From contig JAAAKB020000024.1 of the NCBI GenBank assembly GCA_010014835.2, positions 698,649 to 724,613 on the forward strand: a DNA stretch of 25,965 nt. Direction: 5' to 3'. Below are positions 1-10,300 of the stretch, in pieces. The stretch comes from Apostichopus leukothele (lineage: Eukaryota; Echinodermata; Holothuroidea; Aspidochirotida; Stichopodidae). The notes beneath the pieces are model-generated. The model saw only the letters and a program-made list of their open reading frames with translations, searched no databases and had not been told where the DNA came from. The position numbers were made by a program, and so were the translations under genes. The stretch's first letter is position 1; each line of letters starts with the position of its first letter.

Positions 1-987
1 TACAACAACACACATACACACAAAAAGAGATATAAATTAATTTATAGATCAGTGATAGAACAAAGTGATACGAAGAGAGGGATAGATGGAGAGAAAAAAT
101 GCATACATTCAATTGTTTTAATATTCTCGGCTAGGTTTGAGATATTATTGCAGCCTTAACAATTTCCAGAAGAAAAAAAGTCTAATATGACAAAGCTGTA
201 CATTTTTGAGTATTTCATGCTAGGCAATAAACTTATAAAGCCATTATAATCCTTTATAATTGAGATACATAACATCTGCTTCAAACACTATACATCTGCT
301 ACCATTCATAAGTCACCCATTGGTTTTGGAAGAGGAGAAAAAAAGAAAACTGTTTTACTGGGAAATTAAATTGTGTCTATCCATTTGCTGGTAAAAACTA
401 TGCACCATTTTTCACTTTAATTTTTTTTCTCGTCATTCCGTTATTTTCTCATGATTTGGTGGAACGATAATAGAAAGGTTTATAATCCACTATACATAAC
501 CTGAAAGGTAACTAACGACATAGGCCCTATCCTCCGGCAGGTCACTTCTCAATCATGATTCTTTACTACCAGACCGGGTAGTTAATCAAACCCCCTGTTC
601 ACCTGTAAACTATCCCATTGTCAAAAGTTGACTCCTGGCTAGCCAACCTGGTGCCACGACTGTCTGCCTCGCACAAAGGAACTTTAAAAAAAAACTCGGA
701 ACTTCAAATTAGACAATAAATCAAACTATCTTGTCTATTCTTGTGATATGGCCTCTTTACCGTTTTTCTGTTTTCCAAACCTTCCTCGGTTTTTTTCTTT
801 CCCCCTTTTCTTTTTTACCTGTGTGTTACATTATCCTGAATTGTTATTTAGACCTCTGTTTAGACTTGGCTTATTTTGTCACTCAAATAACAAGGTGTTT
901 AAACTAGCTTGTGCTCTAATCAATTCATCCAAAGCTCTCCACTGGCTTCGGCTCCCGACTGTCTGACGCCTGCCTTGGAAGGTGCGA
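1..987. other. Intergenic / upstream flank of ZEB gene
   Basis: No gene is supported here. The stretch opens with a short CA-rich simple repeat and is AT-rich to about 500, then becomes less AT-rich toward the ZEB first exon. The 72-residue open frame at 748-966 is compositionally odd (Phe/Leu/Pro-rich, read from T-rich sequence) and resembles no family I know, so I leave it out. Two E2-box-like sites occur, CACCTG at 600-605 and TACCTG at 816-821. Confidence 0.6.
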
Positions 988-1288
988 CCAATCAGAGTCG
1001 AGTATTGCTGCCAGGCTAGTTCAGTGAACTGAAGCTTGTTTATCCTATTCTCAACGAGTTGAATTCAGTCAAACATCAGGCCAGCCAGCCAGGCGGCTAG
1101 CGTGTAAGTTAATACTTCTCGACTAGGAAGTAATTATTCAGAACTCGGGTCAACATATGTTTGGTGTGTAACGTTGGAGCCAGTGGGTGACTAGCTTATT
1201 TTCATGTCGCAAAGGATAACTTTTATATTATTGGTGTAACACTCGGCTAATAGTCGCAAGGAACGTTAAGGGAAAAAATAAGCTTAAA
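988..1288 (+). promoter_or_regulatory. Probable ZEB proximal promoter and 5' UTR
   Basis: A CCAAT box (CCAATCAG, 988-995) lies about 300 bases upstream of the first proposed ATG at 1289. No convincing TATA box is present at a fitting distance. The transcription start cannot be fixed from sequence. The assignment rests on the CCAAT box, the drop in AT content and the position just upstream of an exon that splices in frame to the ZEB body. Promoter placement is inference. Confidence 0.35.
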
Positions 1289-1328
1289 ATGAGGCTCAGC
1301 TTGGTTACAAATTGGAGTCTATATCACA
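1289..1328 (+). CDS. zeb: ZEB exon 1 (candidate start exon)
   Basis: ATG at 1289 has A at -3 and opens 13 codons ([13 protein letters not shown]) ending in a phase-1 base before a strong donor, gtaagttt, at 1329. Joining this last A to the TG that opens exon 2 makes an in-frame ATG, so translation could begin at either Met. The vertebrate N-terminal NuRD-recruiting motif (RRKQ-type basic stretch) is absent. This may therefore be an alternative first exon, with another one upstream of the window or in intron 1. No homology supports these 13 residues; the splice phase and promoter position are the only evidence. Confidence 0.45.
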
Positions 1329-4300
1329 GTAAGTTTCAAACTTTATTCCACATTTTCTTTCGTAGTTTCTTTCTTTCGTTCGTTCGTCTTTAAATAGTAC
1401 TGTACGATTTTACAAGAGTTATACTAGTTTTTTAAGTACACGAAAAGTTGCTCGCTACGTCACTCCAATTGTACACTCGACGGTGTACATTAATACCTCA
1501 AATTCTCTCGAGATTAAAGAACTTCTAGTCGATTGATTGGTCTCGTTTTCTAGTAGTATTTTCACTTTTGTTTGTTATTTTATGTAAATTATTTTTTATT
1601 CACATTTGTGAAGTTAGCTTACTACATAATAATGTTCTCAGTTTGCACCAGTACATTGTTAATGAATCCATCAAGGCTTTTAACCCTATAGTTTGTTAAT
1701 TATTATTATTATTTTTCATTCTTACCTTTTAATTAAACATTTTGTTTCTAAACACTGTTTTCTGTTGGTAATTGGGCTTCATACATTGCCATTATACAGT
1801 ATTGGCTTTCTGGTAGCAGTAGAATTAGAATGTATCATTTGCCTGATAGTATTAATTAATTATTAATTAATAAGAGGAGGTGGACATTCAAGTGTCAGCT
1901 CCTAATTCTTTGCAATACCTGTATCAGGTTGCATAATCACTTATTCATTTCTGGCTTTGAGCCCACAATGCACAAAACATTTGAACATCTACAGCCCCCA
2001 CCCCTTCCACCCACCTCTCTCAGCTCAGATTGGAATTGTATAAAGCAAATTTAATAACCATCAAAACATTAAAAATATAATAGTCTGTTAATGTTTACAA
2101 AGTTGAGTGGTGATCTGTACTTTAAATTGGGGTTCTACTCTGTCATTTCTATTGTTATAAACCCTGAATATTATTTTGATATTAACAATCATTTTACAAA
2201 TTAAGCACTGCCATATTAAATTCAGTTTTCTGAAGAGATAAATATTGGTCACATATAATACTTCAACATCATGTTTTGGTACTATTAATTTTATTGAACG
2301 TTTCCCTGAGGTTTCATATATGGTCTTTTCATAAATTGAGACAAATAAAAAAAAATTGAAGGTTCTGATATTTCAGGTATTCCATTTAAATTATGTACTT
2401 ATTTTGTTTATATTTAAATTGCTAACTATTTTTAACTATGAGGTAAACAAATTAGAACCAGAGTTAATTAAATATTTTGTCATGGATATAGCAAGAAGTG
2501 TGAAATCAATTTGTAAAACCAATCCCTCAAAGGTCCACATGATTATTCAGAAAAATGTATCATGTTTCATATTTAAGTTATAGTCATCACTGAATGTCAA
2601 ATCATAACAAGGCATTCAGTGAATGTGACGGGAGGTATATTTGTGTCATTTCTAAGAATCATGCTACAACCACCCACCCCCCCCCCTCTTTTCACCAGAA
2701 TGAAGAGACCGGAAAGGGTGGGTCCTCAATATTCAAACTTATTAAACACCTATTTGCAAACACCATCATTCATGGGGGAAGGGGTTTCACTGAAGTATTT
2801 CATTTTAAAATAAATTCTGGAGAAGAAAAAATTTCATTTCTAAATTAACAAAGCAAAATGACTATTGTGAAGATAATCAAAAATTGTGAAAAAGGTCAGA
2901 AAATGTCTTTACTCTGTTTTGAAAGTATGATTGTTGACAGGATTTAATGAGCGATAAGTTGTTGCCCATTTTATTATATATTTTTTTTTTTTGTAGTGTC
3001 AGACTTTTTTCCACACTGAAATAGGATACTGTAATCCATGAATTTGGTTTCCGTTATTGTTTAATACCTGTTTATTGTTTCTTAAAAGTATTTAACCATG
3101 ACGACTATTGTGACCCAGCTTTTTGTAGACCCCGACTCTCACCCCTCCCTCTCTTATTATTACACGATTGCTCGTGAGACCCGCGGAAGCGTGCTAATGA
3201 GCTATTCGCACTCCACACACTATACTACCTCCGCTGCCAGCATTACTGTTCGTCACTTATCAAGGGTGATGAATAGAGAGTTATCTGTTAGACCTAGTGG
3301 CGCCTGCCGAGTGAATAGCAATCCTCCGATGAATACTGCCAACCACCCCGCTGTCTCACTTAACATTCATATTTGAAAATGAGAGGGTATCTATATTGTT
3401 GACAGTCTCCAATTGACTGAGACATGCTGGTACCACAGAAGTGTTGAGCTGCCACAGCCAATCAAGAGAGTTTTTTTCGACCTTAATTTGGACCCACTGA
3501 TGTATGGAGACGCACGATTGGGTAGACTCCAGTCGTCTATTTTTTTTCTGTTGTTAACTTAAAAAGTTTTTTAATGGAAGAGTGTAAAGGGGGAGCGCAA
3601 ATTGAGGAATATTACCGCCTGTTGGGTTTGAAGGAAACAACTAATCATGGGCAAGTCGTGGCTTTGTTAGAGAAGTTACTTACCTGATATAAATGGGGGG
3701 GGGGGGGGGGGGGGGTGGTATCAATATCCTCGTGTGTGAGGAAGGATTTAGATCTTTTATTTCTTGTGTTTTATCAGGGAGTTGTTATGGAATACAACTC
3801 CCTGGTTTTATAGGTCAGAAGAGTTAGAGAATATTTATGGATGACTTCAGTAAATTGCAGTTCAGTCATATTGTAGGATTGGATGGGATAAATTTTTAGA
3901 TTCTTTCCTTGGATAATCTGTAGGAATCTCATTTGTCTGAACTGTGTTGTTGATTTTCTGATATACTGTAATCTAAACGGGAGTGTTGCATCTGTTGGTT
4001 AGCTGTTATGTTTGTATGTGTGTGAGGTGGGTAGGGGTATGGGTGGGGTAAGGAGTGATTGATTTGTACTTTTTTATTTCTCAACCTTCTTCTTCTTTTT
4101 TTATTCCAATCTCACCACCTAAAGTCATAATTAAGGAGGGATCCATTACTTTCAGGACAATTAAGTACATTGTTCTGATTGCAATTTTCTTTTCTTTCAT
4201 GTTTTTAGATTAAATTTCACTATTTTGTTAACCATAATTTTTCCTTCCTTTCTTTCTCTTGTCATGAATAGTGGAAGCTGGAGGAGAAGTTAACAAGGCA

Positions 4301-7300
4301 GGATATGCTAACTCTGGAGTTGAAAACATGGACGATAATGTATCGGGCGATCAGAAGATGTGCTCGCCAACCATCGCCGACAGCGGGTATCACAGTGATT
4401 CCAGTACCAGTAGAGCAAGCAGTCAAAGCAGCCCTGATGCAGAGAACTGTCAGGTAAGCTTTCATAACATTCTTTAAAATTCACAGCAGTGCAGGTGCAC
4501 CAGGAGGGGGGACAAACATTTCTCCCTCACTCTATAACCCCCAGGTCCCCTACCCCATGAAAGGGCCATTGGTACTAGCCTCAAATGTTAGGCTTGAAAG
4601 TTAACAGAAGGAAATTCTTTGACGTTCAGTTCCCCCTCTCCAGAATTATTTGCAGCAACTGAGGAGTGGTCCAGTAATGATAATAACATTTAGGAGAGGA
4701 AACGATGCCTTGAGGGTTTAGTTTTAGTCAGTAAAATGTTTTGTTTAAGTTTTAAACATGAATGGACCATCATTTGGAATCTTCAGCACACTGTGGAGGT
4801 ATAAACCTGTTGGTCAACCTTTTAGTAATGTTATTTAACATACTCCATAATAAATCCTCACCAATGGGGGGAGGGGTCCCAACAAGGCAGCTAGTCCCCT
4901 TTCGTTTTATAACTTGCAGCTGGCTAATTGGCAATGCACCTAGTTTCAAATCCTTTTTCCGTTGTGTTGCAATTACTACATTTTTTTTTTTTCCATTTGC
5001 ATTGTCTTCTGCAACTTACTACATATTTTGTGGCTATTGCCATAGTATAAACTATTACAAAATTGTATTGACCACCTCCCATGAGTAGGAAGATTGCTAC
5101 ATCTATTACCGTTTGTGTAGTAAATTGGCCAGTTGCAAGAGCATATAATGCCATGCCTGGCATCCATACCAGATGAAAAATTATTCCCTAAGATGTATCA
5201 CCTAAATTACTACATTGCTAAACAGGCTCCTTTTGTACTTTTACAGAGGAAAGAAAACTGCGAGGGTGAAGCCAGTGGCGATGAAATCGCTCAAAATGAT
5301 GGTCCAAAGACGAGGGACGAGGTACCCATAGACCCGCTTGTTTCACCTGCCTCAGATGTGGAGGAAGACATAAACAACACTTCTCAGAGAATGACCGAAA
5401 ACGATGAGAAAGATTGTGACAGTTCAAGAAGTTCCTCTCCTGGTAAGCAGATATTTTTTCTTTTTTAAAGGAAACTGAAAATTAGTATCTTTTGCTCATA
5501 AACATGGCACTGAACAATAATTTACCTTTTAGGTGCATAATTTATGATTATTTTTATATGATAACAATGATTGGCAAGCTAAACTAGTGGTGGTAAATAC
5601 TAGTCACCATTGAAGTGTTTTGCTGTAAGAGGAAAGGGATAGGGAAAAAATGGGAGTTATAATAATTGGGTAATCGATACCTTCTTCTAGCATCGATCTG
5701 TGACCAAAATTACCATTATTGAAATGAACATTGTAAATTGCATCTTTACTCAGATGTTATTTCCTTCTTATGGAGTCCTTCCATTTTGAAAAAAAAATGT
5801 TCTATGTGAAGTACTGGAGTTAAAGATTACTACGGTATCATGTTGAGTTTGTAGTTTAAAAAGCTCAGCAGTTGAAAGAACCATAGCATTTATTGGTTTT
5901 AGAATGAGCAATTAAACATTGCATGTCATCAGATCCTGTGCCCTCTCGTCTTGCAAAAATGTCATTTGTTTTCTAAAATGGTTCTTAGATTCCTTGAAAG
6001 TAGGATTTCTATAGCAATTATAAAAAGAACAGGTAATCCCCATGTACATGTTACATCCTCGATTATGTAAGTGGCGAGATAGAGGGTGTGTAAGAGCTGT
6101 AATGCACAGCACGTACAAAATGGAAAGTAGAAACCTCGGTTTACATGTGATATGTGTGTGTGTGCGTGTGACTGATGTCAGTGACCCGCATGACAGAGAC
6201 ACCTCTTGCCCAGCCATGCTCAAAGTCACAAAATTGAAACCGAAATTAACTACATAATTAGCTGTTTTAATACACATGGACAATGGCACTAAATTAGTAA
6301 TAATTACTAAAGGTGACTGGCCTTTGCTTGTTCCATCTATAGAGGGCAATTATGCAAGTCCCCGTGTCAGGTGATACTTCGGTACCAAATACAGAACCTT
6401 CAGTTTCATAAAATTTGTGGTAACAACTGTAATCAAAGGTACCACACATAGGCTCATGAGTCTCACATGATAAATGTTGGAATAGCTTTATCTTTAAAAG
6501 TTGGTTGTCAGTGCAGAAAGCAGTCTTTTTCATCTAGGCTTTGAATGAAACATATTAGCAGCAGCCTGACCAGATCGTGAACATGTTTAAGATGTTTGGT
6601 ATGTGTGTACTTACTATAGTTTAATATAGTAATAAGAGGGAAGAAATTTAAGCACATAGTGCAGACTTTTCTAAAGAGTAGAGGTTTAATTAGATAACAT
6701 TAGGTAACATGAATTCACCAATCAGCTTTATACTAAAGATGCCAAATCTGTCTTGTGTCAGTGATAAATGCTGTATTCAAGCTTGTTAAAATTGGTGACT
6801 TTTTTAAGCACAGGTAAAATGAAAGCCAGCAAGGCTTGATCTTGTTAATGGTGGCCTAAGCAGATTGCTTCAACTCTTTTCTCATACAGTAGATCATATG
6901 AGGGCCAGCATCCTGTAAACCTCTATTACAGATCTAAATTTCAATTTCAACTTATTGTAGAAATCAATGTTCGGTCATTGCATCACATTTGCCCTTAGCA
7001 ATTGAATATTGCAACAGTTTTGTAATTAGTCAACTTGTCTACACTTTTCAAACCTCTTGAATCATTTTTGTAGTAGTATTTATTATTCTCTCTTTTTAAT
7101 TTCCCTTTGCAGAGGACAACGAAGAAAGTGAAACTGGCAATGCCGAAAGGCTAATGAACTGCCCTTACTGTGAACGGTCGTATAAAAGGTTAACATCACT
7201 GCGTGAACATGTCAAAAGAAGGCACGAAGTAAACAACTTCTCTTGTCCTCAGTGCAACTACTGCTTTGCCTTCAAATCTCAGCTGGAGAGACATATGTCA

Positions 7301-10300
7301 ACTCATATGCCAGGAAGAGATCAAGTGTGTGGTGTTTGCAACAGAGCCTTTGCAGATATATACAGACTTCAACGGCATATGCTCATCCATGCATCTGGCA
7401 ATAGGAGGTTCCCGTGCGGTGAGTGTGGCAAAGCTTTCAAATACAAACATCATCTGAAAGAACACTTGAGGATTCACAGCGGCGAGAAACCTTACGAGTG
7501 CCCTACCTGCCGAAAACGGTTTTCACATTCTGGCTCGTACAGCTCTCACATCAGTAGTAAGAAATGTTCACCAATCAAGGACTTGCCTTCGATGGTACCC
7601 AAAGATTCTGCTGCACCTGTTAAAATTGTAAGTGGTGAAATGTCACCATCACTCTTATCTGGGAAAAACAAGTTCCATCTTGGTTTGCAGCAGGGGGAAC
7701 CGGTAAGCGAGTCGTACATGACTCCGTTGAGCATCGCTATTCCACGGCCCGATGCTTTCGACGAGAAAATGGGCTCGGACGGTACTCTTCCACCGACAAC
7801 TCCTCCAAATGATGCCGTGAAGAAAGTTCTGCAGATGGTAAATGCAACCGTTTCTAAGCAACAACAGGAGAAGCAACACACAGACATTTCTAAGCTCAAG
7901 AAAACAAAACATGTTCCCCAGGAAACACCAGTGGTAGCCAGTCCTTATGAAATTAAGTCATTCAATAATAGAAAGAGTAACAACAGCAGCAATAGCAATA
8001 TGTCGATGGTTTCACCTAGCAGCCAGAGTGAAAGCAACGGTGAAACTGAAGGTAAAGAAGTAGTCTACGTCAATGGAAATGGTATTCACAACGTTGACAA
8101 GAGCTATGACATTGTAGGTTATACTTTACAAAAAGTTCACGAGGCTCAAGCCATGGCCAAATGCTTGGAGTCTCACCATCCAGGAAGGGATCAAATAGCA
8201 ACTAGAGCTACACTGCAAGAGCTGGTGTATCCTCTCTTAAGAAAAGGATACCCCATCTCAGGTATTCATTCCTCAGATTCTCCCAATGAAACTATTACTT
8301 CCATCACTCATTCCAAGTTGTCTCCATCGCCATTTACTTCCTCTGCAGCAGCATCTCATTTGGAGTTTTCGCTCAGGAGAGGCGCTGAGACTGTGCAATA
8401 CAACGGCGAGGAGCTGACTTTACCCATAACTCAAAACGACGGTAAGCCATGCTGTAAATACTGCCGGAGAGAATTTGAAAGTCCGATTGATGCCCATCAA
8501 CATGAGAGGTACTTGTGTGATTTGAATGCCGATGTACTCAAAATGAAGTTACTGAAATCAAATGCCAACCAGAATCTAAATAAGTACTTTGAACTACAGA
8601 GAGAACTAGTAGCTAGTATGGAGAAGACCGGTGGTGGGCTGTCACCATCGAGCAGTTCACCACAAGTAAGTCCTGTATCGGAGAGAAATGAGGAAAGCAA
8701 TAACATGTTCAAGGACAGTAACGATATGATTCAAGTGGATGAAGATGATGATGTGGCAAGTACAGAGCAGCAGCTAAAGACAGATCAAAGCAAAGAATCA
8801 GTAAGGCCTCCTCCCTTGAGCCCTTGTTACAGTGAAACCCACATTACCAATGCTCAAGAACAAGCTCTAAGGGCCTTCTATGCAATGCAAGCTGCACCAT
8901 CAACTGATGGCCTTTCAAAGATTGCCTCCGCTCTCAATCTGAACATGACAGTGGTCGAGGAATGGTTTGAAAAGACGAGAAAGTGCGAGGAGAGTGGGAC
9001 AGATCCAAGTCTGCGTGGTCTCGGTCTGGTTAGTAATTCCCCACGTGGGGCGCCACCTGTTGAGCAAGAAGAGTCTTTACCTTCTCCTGGTGGGAAAGAT
9101 GAAGATGACATCGATGTCGTTGAACAGCACGAGACTGATTCTAACACTGAGCACGAAGAGGAACCGCCTTCTCCCAAGGAGAGAGAATCTTCCAAACCGC
9201 CTCCTTTCAGTGTTGCACACCTGATTAGTCCTGACACGCCAATGTCTAAATCAAAACGTGAAAGTCAAAGACAGAGAACTCAGCAACATGCTAGTCCTAC
9301 TTCTTGTGTACTCCCTAAATGCGACCAACAGAGACGTCATCATGATAGTCCACTAGATTTGACCAAGTCTAGGGATGGAGAACCACTCGGAAGGGGACTT
9401 CACCCAAAACTCATCTACGGTGTCAATTATCCTGCACTCTATCATCCAGGATATATGCTTCCCCTGTATGCACCAGATGCATACAGTATGGCACAGTTAT
9501 CAATGGAGACTAGCATTAAGGCACAAAGTAAGGTTAGTGCTGAGGAAAGTATCCCCAACAGGGGACTAAAACGACTTTCATATGTTCCTGTAGGGTGCGA
9601 GATGGGAGCAAAGAGGGCCAAAGTGGGTTATGGTATGGACTATCCTATGGCAATTCCTCCACTGGGTGGGAGTCTTCCTGGAACAGACTTTTATCAGGCA
9701 TTAGCAACTGCTAGTTACCTTCAAGCAGCAACATCTGGTGGACCACCTCTACCATACTACGGTTTTCCATTTTCACATGGCAGTCATCTACCACCAACTG
9801 GAAGAACATCACAACCACCATCAACAAGTAGTAAGTACATAATTTATCACTTTATCATATACATACTGCTCCAAAAATATTTGAATGGATGTTGGAATTT
9901 GGCATATAATTGTTACGTCCTTTAGTAGAGAATTCATACATGTAGGACAGGAGAGGAAACTAAAATTTCCATCCTGAAAAATGTGCCCTTTGTTTTAATA
10001 TTTCAGGTGTCAAATATATTGGATTAAAAACGTTATAGTTTCCCCCCAAGCCAGGTTGTGAATAATATGCTTGGTATTACATTTGAACTCATCAATCTCA
10101 TCTTTTGCTTACTTCCCAGATGCAATGGAGAGCCTGATCAACAGTCACCATGACATGCTGGAGCAGCCAGGGGTTCAATCAGCAGAATCCTTGGATAAGA
10201 ATGGCAAGGCAGGAAGTGGACTCTACACTTGCTCTATGTGCCCTAAAACATTCCAGAAGCACAGTTCCTTGTTGCGGCATGTGTATGAACATTCAGGTAG

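Larger units (their letters stand above)
1329..4271 (+). other. ZEB intron 1
   Basis: An intron of about 2.9 kb. It is AT-rich, with a palindromic AT stretch near 1850-1871, a C run at about 2676 and a 21-base G run at 3695-3715. A CpG-richer patch at 3098-3690 is listed separately. A pyrimidine-rich tract precedes the exon 2 acceptor, which ends in tag at 4269-4271. No other coding exon is supported. Confidence 0.6.

Noticed and set aside
5912-6349. 145-codon minus-strand frame in ZEB intron 3
   Set aside because: No recognisable domain, no matching splice sites, and a composition like the surrounding intron.
9831-9925. ZEB ending at the in-frame stop at 9925
   Set aside because: A strong donor at 9831 and in-phase exons coding the conserved C-terminal fingers show splicing; retention would be only a minor form.
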